Below, piece after piece: positions 39,243 through 51,300 of a DNA stretch of 64,000 nt. The notes beneath the pieces were generated by a model. It was not told the origin of the DNA. It was given only the letters and a program-made list of their open reading frames with translations, and made no database searches. Made by a program: the position numbers and the translations under genes. The DNA is taken from assembly GCA_023055355.1 (NCBI GenBank), contig JALJCS010000004.1:25642744-25706743 (forward strand), written 5' to 3'. Positions within the stretch are counted from its first letter, which is position 1. Each line of letters begins with the position of its first letter. The stretch comes from Agelaius tricolor (lineage: Eukaryota; Chordata; Aves; Passeriformes; Icteridae).

Positions 39243-39726
39243 CTGAAATAAAAGATTCAGTCAAAATATGTTCATTTCAAATCATCGTAGAATGAGACTG
39301 AGTCATGGAAACTTCATGGCAACTACAGTTCGTATTTCATTTTCAGTCTCAAATTTAGGAAAGACACAGAGGATGATGCACTATGTGAAAGAGCAACATA
39401 GATTTTACACTCCTGCAGCCACCAGAGTTCACGCCTTGTAATACAGCTGAATTTGTGGTTCTATGATGTGCCAAGACAGGCTCCTCCACATCCCTTACTG
39501 CCCGTTCATTCCCCACTCTGTTGAAATAAATATGCTAGAACAGAATTGTATTTATTTGGTGGTATCATCACCACACTGCATTAAAAAATAGTTTAATTCA
39601 AGTCTAGATCTCCCCATTTCTATCAGTAAGACTGGTGACAGTACCAAATGTAAGAATTCTTAAAAATTTCACAGATTTTTTTTTTATGAAAGGTTTTTTG
39701 ATGAGACTATAGACTTCATAGTACTA

Positions 39727-39769
39727 CTACACTTGAGAGTGGTCTGCCACACAGACCACTCAAGTGTAG
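39727..39769. repeat. Near-perfect inverted repeat (hairpin) in SH3GL2 intron 4
   Basis: The left arm is CTACACTTGAGAGTGGTCTG (39727-39746) and the right arm is CAGACCACTCAAGTGTAG (39752-39769). The right arm pairs in full with the left except for a 2-base bulge (GA); the loop is 5 bases. Further out, CTTCATA (left) and TATGAAG (right) extend the stem after a small internal loop, giving about 25 paired bases. No function is known to me. Confidence 0.85.
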
Positions 39770-40982
39770 GTGTATGAAGCTCATAAACTTCGATAACCCT
39801 AACTGCCTTTTGAAATTTCCTCCAACACTAACTTGAGGGCCACAAAAACTACCACTCTGTTTTACTTCTGCTCCATAAATAGAAAAACAAGAAGCTCAAA
39901 CATACCTCCTGGTTTGAGGTATAGGTTAGGGAGAAGAAAAATAAAACCATTTTCAAAGAATATGAAGGGTCTGAAAACCAAAATATGTGAGAAATCAAGC
40001 TTTGTTTCCCAAGCAGCAGATGCCAGCAATGCACTGCAAAATGAGAGAGCCTTCCAGATGGGGACAAAGAATGACAAATAGCCATAATAGCTGCTATTAG
40101 TTAAGAATGTGAAAATAATTGTTGTTTCTATTCTGCTGCATGGTAATGCTGTTGTCACAGAATATAAAGCAAGTTTCAGGAACTAGATTATATTAGTTCT
40201 TCATTTTCCTTTTAAAAATTGTTTGAAATTTAATAAATGAGAGGCAACCAATTAAAAAAAACAGTAGTATTTAGCGCAAATCAAATTGCATCTGTCAAGC
40301 TTACTAGTGAATTATATAAAACAAATAAGAAAGTACTTTTTCCATTCCATATGTCTTTATGTCAGGAAAACAATTTTATGATGGTTCAAATAGAGAAGAG
40401 GATTTCCACAGTCCTGTTTGAGGGTCCTGTGTGTTGTCATGTAAAAATGGTCACAGAGAAGTCCACACAAACAAGACAGAAAGACAAAGTATGCTGTTGT
40501 AATGTCATCTTTTTATAATCAGAACTCTATTGCAGAACATAGTTTTAAGAGTCAATTTAACATCTGTAACCCAGACAGCTGTAAACTCATTTGGGCTTGG
40601 AGGGAGACGCAGTTAACAGATAAGACAGGAGTGTTCATTTGTGCCTTAAAGTGTGGAATTTGGTCAGAAAAAAAGGCCAAAGCCTATTAAAAATCTATTA
40701 GTTTTTATTCCTTGCCTGCAATGATGACAGTAACAGTTGGTTTAAGGATTCTGAGGACAAAAGCACTTTGTTCTATATATGCATAGACAATAATATAATT
40801 TCTGTACATGTACATATTTCAATCCAACACAGCCGCAGTATCACAATTTATGACAGAGAGCTAAAACCTATGGGTCAAAATGGAAACAATTTGACTTCCA
40901 TTTATACAAAAAGTTTCTCTGGTCAAAATCTTCAAAAGATACTCAAAACAGGCCTAGACCAACCTTAAAGGAAAAGCTGGAT

Positions 40983-41038
40983 GAAGCAGAATTCTAACGC
41001 TTCTTGCAGAGAAGCAGAACTCAAATGCTTCTTGCAGA
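40983..41038. repeat. 28-bp tandem duplication
   Basis: Two adjacent copies start GAAGCAGAA and end GCTTCTTGCAGA. They differ at about four places in the middle. The duplication lies in intron 4, just past the exon 4 donor. Confidence 0.7.
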
Positions 41039-41141
41039 TGTTTTTCCTCTATAAGAGTGCAGCCCTTTAATAATGAAAGTTGTATGAAATTTTCCTACCA
41101 TTTTTATTGCATTATAATGGAAAGGGAAGTAAACAAGTTAC

Positions 41142-41285
41142 CAAAGTTGCATTCTTCACCAAGTTCTCGGCCAAATTTCAGCATTGCATCTGCCAGTAAG
41201 GCTTCTGCCTGAGGATAGCCTGGTCCCTTTTCCTGGCCTCGAATTTTTGACATAGTGTTGATCATGCTGAGTTTAGCTCTGGAAG
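41142..41285 (-). CDS. SH3GL2: SH3GL2 exon 4 (residues 63-110, H1 insert and BAR helix 1 end)
   Basis: This 144-bp exon runs from a CTTCTTCAG acceptor to a GTAACT donor and is phase 1 on both sides. It encodes [14 protein letters not shown], then [14 protein letters not shown], and on to [10 protein letters not shown]. The first block is the endophilin-specific insert. A66, M70, T73 and S75 are all present. From the literature on mammalian endophilin A1, A66 and M70 matter for membrane insertion and S75 is an LRRK2 phosphorylation site. Differences from the human protein are minor: D for E near residue 94, and EE for DD near 106-107. A 28-bp tandem duplication lies 104 bp past the donor. Confidence 0.96.
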
Positions 41286-44227
41286 CTGAAGAAGGCAAGA
41301 GACAGAGGTTACAAGCATGCAATCATTTACCTACACAGGCATAAATCCATTCTTGTGTCTAAATTTATCTGAGCAACTTAAAACTTACTTTAAAAATACT
41401 ATGTAAGTTCATGACTAAGCCCTGTTTTTCATAAATTATTTTTAGAGCAAAGGAATGAAATATTGTTGGTCAATACTGTTTTTATTTTTCTGGCAGATTA
41501 GAGAGGAGTCTCTGCCCTGAACTTCTAAGACAAAGCTTCCCTTGAAATGACTTGGACAAAAAAAAGCCCAGGAACCCTCCCAAAATAGCATGTTTGACCT
41601 GTGACAGAGAAGAAATCTTTACGATATCTCCAGATTAATCTTAATCTTAAAATCCCTGGGTACCAGATGGATACTAGATTGAACCAGCCTTACCCTCAAG
41701 GAAAAGTCCAGACTAGGTATACTGAAGATTAAACTGTGGTACCCCCCCACTTTTTAAATGTTTGAAAGTTTTTTGGTTGTAGAACATTAAGGAAAGCCTA
41801 TATCTCCAAACATGATGTGCAGCAACCTTTCCAACACTTTTTGCTTTTTATGGGGATTTAGGGAAATTCCTACTTCAATAAGGTTTTCAGCTGTACTTGA
41901 TCTTGCATTTTATTTCAGACACACACCTGAAGAACAATATTAAAAGACACCATACAAATATTTTAATTGATGGAAACAAAGACAGCAAATATAAAATTAT
42001 TAATTTGTTTGCTGCTGTGCTCTAGTGAATTTTTGCAACTACAGCATGTGAATGGCCTGAAGAGAGTGAATTAGTTAATGCCATTTGACTTCAAATTTCT
42101 CCAGCTAAATCCTACTGCCAGCAATGCAGACTCAGAGCATGTTTCTAATCTGCATTACTGTGTGTGCTACTGGAGGGCAGCTATGAATTCTACCATTCTA
42201 CCTTCCCCCTTGCAAACACTTGACTTTGTAAGGTGTCTTAAAATTAGTTTTCCTGTCAACAAAACATTATTAGTTCACACTGTTGTATGCTGATTTCATT
42301 GGTCAAAACTCAGCCTTGCACAAGTCACTTCAGCAAAATGAAATATTAGCAGACTGGAGTCAAAAAATGTTTTTCATATATTTATTGTTAAAAGTGCATA
42401 TCAAGAGAGAGATCTTGTTGCAGAGTATGTTTCACTTTTCAGCCTTTGTATCTGTTCACACAGATACAGACATGGAAACACACAAAGGAAAATCATGCAA
42501 GTCTCACAGTACTTATTTTGCCTGAAAACCAGCTATGAAAGGGCAACGTATTTTTAACATTTAGTAATTATTGTTTTTTTTGTTTTCCCACTACCCTTGA
42601 GTGCCATCAGATTATGTTTTTCAACATCTGAATTTCTTCATGCCTTCTGTTTCTACCCACTACAAAACTACAGTCAGCAGACTTGCTGACTGTTCAAGAT
42701 AAGAAACTGCATTTTAATGAAGTTAAATGTCATTGAAATGATGGTGGCAATAAGAAAATACAGAAGCACAAAAGAAAACAAGGCACAAACAAAATTAGTC
42801 AGGGGAATGGAGGCAGCAAGCTGAATTAAATCATGAGCAAATGGAGTATTTTCATAAATTAAAGAAAGAAATATAAGAGGGGAAATGAAAAAATGAAGTG
42901 GCTATATTTTGGACAGCAAGGTAAGAGTAGAAAGCAAAAGTTAGACAATGACGCATACTTCTTTAATTGATATTTCGAAACATGACGGACTAGGTGTTCT
43001 GTAATATCACTGTACTATGTTATCCAAGTGTTTTCCAGGCACATGTTATTTATCAAGGAGTGTGTTCGACATCTCAACTCTTCGTCTTCCTTCCAAACCC
43101 AGGCAAACTTTTAATTTTCTTTAAAATATTGCTGTTAAAGGGGGTTTTTTTCCTGTTTGTGGGTTGTTTTGTTGTCTTTTTTTAAATTTTGTTTTTTAAA
43201 CTAAATTCCCTCCCTTTTCCCAATGTAATATTCCTAATTTTTATGAAAATGGGAAAGCAAATGGGAAATACTAGAAAATGGCATGACCCATGTAAAAGGT
43301 AATACAGTTGTAGGGAGAATTTTAAAAGAGAAAACATTTTATTTTATTGAAAAAATAAATTACAATTCTTATTATAGGCAGCCCTTTTGCAACTGACATA
43401 AAACAATCTAAGATCAGGTGAGTGCTCAGGTTTAGTCCTCCTTTCTTCTTACCTGTGGAATGAACAACATGATCTCATTATATAGGGATGAAAGTGAATC
43501 TTCCCCCGCCTATTACGATGTTAATTTTTTGATTCTACTTGCATGTGCCACAAGCAGATGAAGGGATATGTAGCTAGACTATGCAAACTGTTTTTTCATG
43601 CAGCACTGCAAATTAAAAACTGCCTGAAATGCCTGAAATCATACTCATAGCTACCTGCAGAAATTTTGCTCTCAGCTTTTACTGTGTGCCTGTTTCACAA
43701 TTCACAGCAACCATAACCACTCAGATGTGTCAAGAAGGCAGTCAGAGAAGCACTAAACAGCCAAAGCTTATTACTCAGTCTACACAGTGTTGCTTAACAG
43801 CAATTTGACAGCAGTTAATTTTATCACTATCCCCATAATGTTTGCCAATCCTGTTGCTTTTCCTGCATAGTACATTACAATGAACAATGAAGCTGTGGAC
43901 TCAAGTCATAAACAGAATTTCATCTGCTGACATAGAAACTCTTCTGGTCATCATTATTTTCTATCTAGAAGTTCTTGAACTTTCTTGAACTTGTAAATAC
44001 CATTCCTCCTTTTTTTTTTTTTCAATCCACTCTCAGCATTATCAAAATATTATCTTCTCTTCTGTCATCTAACATCAAAAAATCGCTGATTAATCTGTAG
44101 CAGCAATAGCCCTTCAGCATACCACACTGGAGTTGAAACATTTCACAGCAGTTCAAATTTATTTCTAGCTATTAGGAATAAAATTTCTCAGTGTAAATGT
44201 ATTAATTTTTTCTGTAGTTACATGAAA

Positions 44228-44421
44228 CTCTGAGATACTCATGGTAGACAGAAGGCCTAATTTTACCTTCAGGGAAGTGGTCCCAGAACCAGCCTGACTG
44301 AGTTTGAGAAGTGTTTGTACAACACTCTCAGGCATATGGTATGACTCTTGGGGATGATGCTGTGCAGGACCAGGACTCAATAATCCTTGAGGGTCCTTTC
44401 CCACTCTGCATATTCTGTGAT
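44228..44421 (+). mobile_element. CR1 retrotransposon 3' end
   Basis: The stretch ends in the typical avian CR1 tail: a GACTCAATAATCCTTGAGGG block, then GTCCTTTCCCACTCTGC and ATTCTGTGATT. It is 5'-truncated and lies in SH3GL2 intron 3, antisense to the gene. Confidence 0.8.
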
Positions 44422-44980
44422 TTATTACAAGCTAACTCCATTGACCTTAACAGTGATGCTGGCATTGACTTACACTAGTATTAAAACACTTATGTTCCTG
44501 GACCACTACAGAAATCTCTGTAATATGCAATGTAATGGTTTCCTTGTTTATTGCAGGTCCAGATCACCCCTTCCTGTAAGAAACTTTTGGCAAAAGAGGA
44601 ACATGTAGTTCTCCATCAGCCCAATTGAACCTGATCTTTCATCTCCCTATGGAAAAGACTCATTGGTTTCTATTTTGAGGGTTCAATTTAGACATGTCTG
44701 ATAACCCTTGATTTTCCGTCCTTTCCTCCAGTATGACATCAACAGCTCTTTTGCACCATCCCTTTTCTGTAACAAGGATGGGAATTGCTGGAGGACCAGA
44801 GGAAAAGTGGTGCCTCTTCTTGTGCCATAAAGGAAGTTGCTTTGGAACTTTGCTTTTCCATGGTCTGCAAGGACTGCCTGATCCTTTTCCTTCACGTGGC
44901 AAATGACTGGGAAGGTAAAGGAAGGGTCTGCCTCATGCAGATGCTCCCACCATACCTCCTCTGATCCCCAGGTGTGCGCT

Positions 44981-45725
44981 GTGCCAATGCCAGGGCTGCA
45001 GCTGCCCCATGCACAGAGCTGTGCCAATGCCAGGGCTGCAGCTGCCCCATGCACAGAGCTGTGACGATGCCAGGGCTGCAGCTGCCCCTGGACAGAGCTG
45101 TGACAATGTCAGGGCTGCAGCTGCCCCATGCACAGAGCTGTGATGATGCCAGGGCTGCAGCTGCCCCTGGACAGAGCTGTGACAATGCCAGGGCTGCAGC
45201 TGCCCCATGCACAGAGCTGTGCCAATGCCAGGGCTGCAGCTGCCCCTGGACAGAGCTGTGACGATGCCAGCTGCCCCATGCACAGAGCTGTGACAACGTC
45301 AGGGCTGCAGCTGCCCCTGGACAGAGCTGTGACGATGCCAGGCCTGCAGCTGCCCCTGGACAGAGCTGTGACGATGCCAGGCCTGCAGCTGCCCCATGCA
45401 CAGAGCTGTGACAATGCCAGGGCTGTGGCTGCCCCATGCACAGAGCTGTGACGATGCCAGGCCTGCAGCTGCCCCATGCACAGAGCTGTGACAATGCCAG
45501 GGCTGTGGCTGCCCCATGCACAGAGCTGTGACAACGTCAGGGCTGTGGCTGCCCCATGCACAGAGCTGTGACAACGTCAGGGCTGTGGCTGCCCCATGCA
45601 CAGAGCTGTGACAACGTCAGGGCTGTGGCTGCCCCATGCACAGAGCTGTGATGATACCAGGGCTGCAGCTGCCCCTGGACAGAGCTGTGACGATGCCAGG
45701 GCTGCGGCTGCCCCAGCTGCCCCTG
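44981..45725. repeat. GC-rich minisatellite, about 19 units of 39-40 bp
   Basis: Successive units start GTGCCAATGCC or GTGACRATGCC, pass through GGGCTGCAGCTGCCCC and end in CACAGAGCT or GGACAGAGCT. I count 19 starts. The GCCCCATGCA form gives 40-bp units and the GCCCCTGGA form 39-bp units. Unit 8 (from about 45260) has lost about ten bases. A run of near-identical units with GACAACGTC and GGCTGTGGCT sits at about 45497-45640 and suggests recent local expansion. The repeat lies in SH3GL2 intron 3. Because 40 is not a multiple of 3 and stops are rare, long repetitive frames appear on both strands; they are by-products. Confidence 0.95.
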
Positions 45726-46077
45726 CCCTGCTGTCCTGGGCAGCCACAGCCATCACCATCTTCGGGGCAGGCCCCACACTCACAGTGCTGACACACTGGC
45801 TCCTACAGGTGAGCGCACCCGGTTCATGGGTATGTGCTGCCCACTCACCTAGAGAAAGAAGGCTCAGAAGGGAAACAAAGCTTTCCAAAGCCAGTCTCCA
45901 TTCTCTCCTTACATAGAGGCCTGTACTCATCTCTGTTGTTTACTTCACTGTAACTTCACCAATTTTGTGTCAACCTTAATTGCACCAGTGAGGATGAGAT
46001 CTGTCAGACTTTATACTGGTAAGAAAAAGAGTTTTCAAGAACTGGTGCAAAACTGTAAAATTGTGAAATTAGGTTAC

Positions 46078-46150
46078 CTGGATTTGGCTGAAGATACTCT
46101 ATTGTCTTTGCCATTATTTCCACAACTGCCCTGCTGGTAACATCCACTTT
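46078..46150 (-). CDS. SH3GL2: SH3GL2 exon 3 (residues 39-62, BAR helix 1)
   Basis: This 73-bp exon begins in phase 0 after a CTCTAG acceptor. It ends one base into codon 63 at a GTAACC donor. It encodes KVDVTSRAV, then [15 protein letters not shown]. Compared with the human protein it has V for M at residue 48 and A for T at 52, both conservative. The segment finishes the first half of BAR helix 1 and runs into the membrane-inserting loop (H1 insert) that is special to endophilins. A 17-bp tandem duplication lies about 120 bp upstream in the gene's direction, at 46272-46322, and the large minisatellite lies about 350 bp downstream. Confidence 0.95.
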
Positions 46151-48385
46151 CTAGAGGACAGAGGGTTAAACAAAAAGAAAAATGTAAGTTAGACAAAAGG
46201 AAGAAGTTTTTCTCTCATTTTGTTCTTATAGATTTTTTTAACTCTTCTTATAATTTTATTTTTATGTGCTTCAGAACAGCCCTGGTACCAGAACAGCCCT
46301 GGAACCAGAACCTGGAACCAGGTAGTAATACCTGGAAAACTACTAAAGTATGTGTCCACCATTTCAGTTTATAGCAGGTCCATGCTCAAGTAAGGCCATT
46401 AGTACAGAGTACCTCAGAATGGGTTAGGAATTTGATATGTTGTACAGTGTTATTGATACATTTGATGCTTTTGATTACTGTACAGGACTAGTTCTTTATA
46501 TCACCATGGGAACCATTCAATAGGGAAAACTTTTTGAACAGTCACAGACAGCTTTTTGGAGAGCTGTCTATCTTTGATCCCCTAATAACTGGCAAAATGA
46601 GAGGAAAGCAGAAGTCACCCAAAACCAACCACTAACAATAAAATGTGCTGTTTATCTCTTCCAGAGCAACATCTGATAAAACTGGGGTAAGGAAGACTAG
46701 ATATCATTCAGTTCCCAGCTTCAAGAAACCTATCAGCTAAAATGCACTGACCATTTATTTCTCCCTGGCTGATTCCCATATTTAGAATTTTAAAAAACTT
46801 AGAGCTGAATAGCATTACTTTCTTCTACATTCTTTCGTAGCAAGTCTTCCTTTCTTAGGAAGCAGCCCCTGTCCAGATCCTAGACTGAATGTAGCAAAGT
46901 ATACAATTATTCTCAGAATCAGGCCTCAGAGAAAAAATGCTGCTTTGGCAGATTGGGGGATCCCCATAATGTCCTGTACTCTGTATTTATGAGGACACAT
47001 TGCATTTCTCTGCAGGGTAGCTTGTGTCCCACAGAGTGAACTCCTTTATCATAATGGCAAGTTCCTATTTTAAAAAAGAACACCTGAGATAGGTTGGTTG
47101 CATCGTGCTGTCATCATGTCCTTCCTGTTTCCTGTTGCCATTGCCATCTGTCGGGTCTTGCTCTATCCCTTACACTGAGAAGCAGGAGAGGTCTGCCAGA
47201 CTTGGGTGAATAAGTAGCTGAACTGCCTGGCAAGGAACTTAGAAATGTCTAGGAGGCTGCAGCAGATAGTGGGGGCGAGGGAACAGAAGGCCAGGGACGT
47301 GCAGAAGGATCATGTTCACTACCTGCAGAAAAGCTGGCAGTGGACACAGGGCCAGGTGGGCAGCATGGAGGCAACTGATGGATTTGCTCATAACTTCCAC
47401 AGCTTTCAGTGTTCCTGTCTCCTGGGCTGCCAACCCATCCTGCCCACAAGCATGATGTGGGACCCACACCTGGCTGTTGCAATGTCCAATTTATCCCAGT
47501 TTTCTGAATCCTTGCTAACATTTTCTAGTAGGAATGCCTATACTGGTTACCCACTTAAACAGAAGCTGAGAGGAAGAAACCAGCTCTGTGCTTTCTTAGT
47601 TAGAAGTACAAAGTATATGCCCCTTATTTTTCCATCCAAGATTTTTTCCCCACCTCATTATACAAATATACAGATAAATAGCTTATTTTTCATTTAATCA
47701 GAGTTACATATCAGATATGTATCAGATATGTTACAAATCTCCTAGCACATGCTTTTATTACAAGATTTGATAGTACCTTTGAAAGCTGAAGCCTGAAAAA
47801 ATGCTGCCCCTACTGATCCTTTCAGGTGAAATACTATCACTGCCACACACAGCTGTGGCTTTTTTTCTTTTTTTTTCCCCTCCACAGAGTCACTCAGTGC
47901 TATCAGTGCCAGCCTCACCAAACAGCCTGTTAGAGGCTTCTTCCCCATGCACCTGAAGCACATTGCCAGTGGAGGGTGCCTAACAGGACCCCTGAACCTG
48001 TGAATGAATTGTCATGTCAAACCAGTGCCATTGTCATGCCTAGAGCCTTGATACTCAAGGAGCCAGGAATTACCAGCATCCTTCCCCACTGAAATGGCTG
48101 TCTTGTAGACTGACTCAGTTTTCAGAGATCCTCTACAAAGGTTTAAATGCACTTAATTTGTAGATGACTTCAGCCCCAGTCTCTCTGAATGAAGAATTTG
48201 CATTATAGAGTGCCACATATCCCTTGGTTAGAAAACAAAAAGAAATAGAAAACTGACAACACAGTCCTGCTGAGCTAAGTGTTTATAAATTCTCTCAGTG
48301 ATTCCAGGACCAAAACCTTTTAAAATTCCTGTCCTAGAAAGAAAAATGCATGGTAATAATGAATATATGCTGTATTTAGACTTAC
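46151..48385 (-). other. SH3GL2 intron 2
   Basis: This 2.2-kb intron has a 17-bp tandem duplication at 46272-46322 and otherwise no recognised element. A GC-richer patch at about 47140-47480 gives overlapping frames on both strands, without similarity to any protein I know. Confidence 0.8.
46272..46322. repeat. 17-bp tandem duplication
   Basis: CAGAACAGCCCTGGTAC is followed at once by CAGAACAGCCCTGGAAC and a shorter third copy. It lies in intron 2, about 120 bp from exon 3. Confidence 0.7.
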
Positions 48386-48454
48386 CCTTTCCATTTCTTT
48401 GAAATCATCATCTAGTTTTGTTCCTTCTGCACCTCCTACTTTTTCGCTCACTTT
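48386..48454 (-). CDS. SH3GL2: SH3GL2 exon 2 (residues 16-38, start of BAR helix 1)
   Basis: This 69-bp exon is phase 0 at both ends. The acceptor is a T-rich tract ending TTGCAG and the donor is GTAAGT. It encodes 23 residues, from [11 protein letters not shown] through TKLDDDF to KEMER, identical to human endophilin A1 as I know it. This stretch joins the amphipathic H0 helix, which exon 1 encodes, to the first long helix of the BAR domain. A transcript starting downstream of exon 1 would have its first in-frame ATG here, at residue M36, and would lack H0. Exon 1 itself was looked for in 48455-64000 and not seen. Confidence 0.95.
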
Positions 48455-51300
48455 CTGCAATTAAAAAAAAGAACAACAGATTCAGCAACAACTGAAAAAA
48501 ATCCAGCTACAATATTTCCTTGTAGAAATGCTAGGGTTTTTTTTTTTCTGTTAAGTCAGTACAAACAGGAAAACTTATTACTCCTTCTGAGAAACTTATT
48601 TCCAACACACTCTAAAGTGAAACATTCAGAAATAACATATTACTGCTTAAGCCTCAGAGACCCAGCCTCTTTGACCAAGGATACAAGCCACACCTAAGCA
48701 CAAAGCACAAAGTGGTTCTAGCCATCCAGAAAGCAAGAGACACCCATGCCCGAGAACTTCCAGATATTGACTCACCCCGAAGCAGATCACCAGTAAAAAT
48801 CAAGAATTTATATATAACTTGATAGACAGAGAGACAGATAGAGAGATTGATTAAAAAAAAAAACCCCTCTATTCATTCCATGAAAGAGTGTGAGTATTAT
48901 GTTATACATAAATCACTTATCTAGATAGAAAGAAATAAAGGGAACTCTGTTAGTATGACTTTAGCAAATGCTCTGTTTTTTTTATAAAACATTAAGTTTG
49001 AAAACTAATTGGAAAATGGAATAGGGCTACTGTTTCATCTCCCTGATACAATGTAATACACTGAACTATGTTTCCTTTTACAGTCAGTAACATTGACAAT
49101 AACAGACATGAAGAGTAACTGCTCTACAGCACCATTCAAAATGGATTTTAACAATTGCATTGTCAGTCACAAAGTCTTTTACTACTATACTCCCTCAACT
49201 AAATCAGGTACATATGATTCAGTGAACATATTAATCTTTCACTGGGATGGTATTTGTCATAAGAAATTAATCACCATATAAGTTATTAATTACTGATTTC
49301 AGTGAAGCGATTCCAGTAATAAACAAAAAGAAAGAAAATAAAAATTTTACTTTTCCCCTTTTGGTTTTAACTACTGTGGTAAGTCCTCTATATTATTTTT
49401 TTAGTATAAAGAGGAGGAATACCCACAGTCACTCACATGCCATTAGTAAATTCCAGACATCTGTATGATTTTAAATTCACTTCAGTTCACTACAACAAAG
49501 CTGCAAGTGCATCATGGCCAAGCACTTACTAATGCAGGCTATAATTATCTGTGCAATAGGAAATAGCTATCAGCTCTGTTTGTTTTCTGTCAGCATCTCA
49601 CAAATTAGTAGCCAAAATGGTGCATTAATGAAACAACAATACTATGACAAACCCAAGGAATTGTATTTCCCGGTATTTCCTGTACAAAAGAGATGTGCAA
49701 AAGCATACAGACAGCCTCTTATCAATAATCTGAATATGAATGAATTTGTGTGGTCTGTATCATTAAACTTGTGATCTACAGAGATAAGTGAAGTGCCACA
49801 AAAGAATCAAACACAGTACTGTTAGGAGTAGTGGACAAGGGACAGTTTCAGTTTTAAAAGATTTATTAATTAGTTTCATGAATGAATCTTCCACAAATGG
49901 ATATCCTACTACAGATAATATGGCTAAATCTTCACAGAAGCTTCCTACTATAAAGATTTCACATCCCAAAAAATAACAGTATGCTTATATGCTAGCACTT
50001 AAATATTTAAAATAGATTTTTCATATCTGTAGTTCAACTCCAAGGCTACAAAGTACTCAAAAGGAATTAATCTCCCAGCCCTTTTGGGCTGTAGCTCTAC
50101 ATTTCTTCATTTTGAAATATTTTCATGGTTGATGAGGATTTGCAAAGACATTTCTTTTCATCCCCACAGATGCCCTAAATATCCTAATTCACATCTATAA
50201 ACCATAGCAATTGCTCCTTTCTTTCACATTAATCACTACTCCAGCTGACAATCGTATGACACTCTTAAAAAGCACAGCCCAGCAGTCTTCTGGAGTGGTC
50301 ACTGCATAGTCAAAAAGGCAGGTCACCCCTCTCTTCTAGACTTGCTTTCAGTTTTTGCTTACCTTGTCAATATTAGGCTCACAGTTACCATCCAGAGTCA
50401 CTCATTTAAGGTGGCTAAAAACACTATGTGCTAAGCAGAAAATTAATTTGTAAAGCTCTGTGACAAGTACTGTTACAAATGGGTGAGTCAAAGGAGAGAG
50501 AGAAATATGAGCTGTTAAGTCTTCAGCCCTTCTGGGGCTGGGAGTCTCTTCTCTCAGAGTAGTTACATCACATACCCTGAAGGAACCGTGCTCAACTCCA
50601 TTATGCAAACAAACCTCTATTTTGGAGAAGCACTGACAGACCTCAGAAAAAAGCAGCTGAACCAAAATCCCACTTAAAATGTAAGTACTGTTTGGTTTTG
50701 ATTTTTTTTAATTTTTCCTTGAAGACCACAGTTACTCAAGCAGTCAGAGATGAGAACTCTAATTAAGAATTCAGATTTAAGGATAAAATAAAATTAAATC
50801 CTCAACAGTTCTTTCCCCTTGGGTCAGAAGGGAATAATCTGCTCAAAAGAGTGTACCACACCTCCTTTTCAAGGCCAAAATCAGAAGTAGTCAGGTGGGA
50901 CCTTTGAGCCTGAGAAAGGCATTTGCAATAAGGCCCACATCTATGCCATTGTAGTAGTATTGACTAAATTTGGAGATATTTTTCAGCCTGTTTATATTCA
51001 TCCTCCAAATCAACTGTTAAAGCATTTCACTCAGGCTACCACTCCATCAGTATCTAAGATTGTCAGATCTGATTATCATAGGTCATGAAGCCATGCCAGC
51101 TTCCACCAGCTTAGGATCTGCTCTCATGACAAACATTTAAGAAGCTCTCAGGAACATCGTCAGCTAACAGCTACAGCTACCCAGAAACTGAAAGACTCCC
51201 TGGCCACATCATTTTAAGGCATCAACATTTTGGTTCTTGTTTTAAAACAGAATTAAAATTGGGCTTTTAAAGGAACAAGGGGATATCCTGAAAACATTTC

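Larger units (their letters stand above)
39243..41141 (-). other. SH3GL2 intron 4, with hairpin and small tandem duplication
   Basis: This 1.9-kb intron holds the inverted repeat at 39727-39769 and the 28-bp duplication at 40983-41038, each listed separately. The rest is unremarkable AT-rich sequence. Confidence 0.85.
41286..46077 (-). other. SH3GL2 intron 3, with CR1 3' end and minisatellite
   Basis: This 4.8-kb intron is AT-rich up to about 44,200, with no recognised element there. It then holds a CR1 3' end (44228-44421) and the minisatellite (44981-45725). The sharp rise in GC at the minisatellite is the main compositional break in the gene. Confidence 0.85.

Noticed and set aside
44892..45601. 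Several long repetitive frames on both strands, up to 209 residues, reading as HGAAxALxLSQLCAWGS-type repeats
   Set aside because: They arise because the 40-bp minisatellite lacks stops in most frames. The same repeat is open on both strands, and it lies inside an intron.
44981..45725. Possible CRISPR-like array
   Set aside because: There are no unique spacers between repeats; units are directly abutting 39-40 bp copies in vertebrate DNA.
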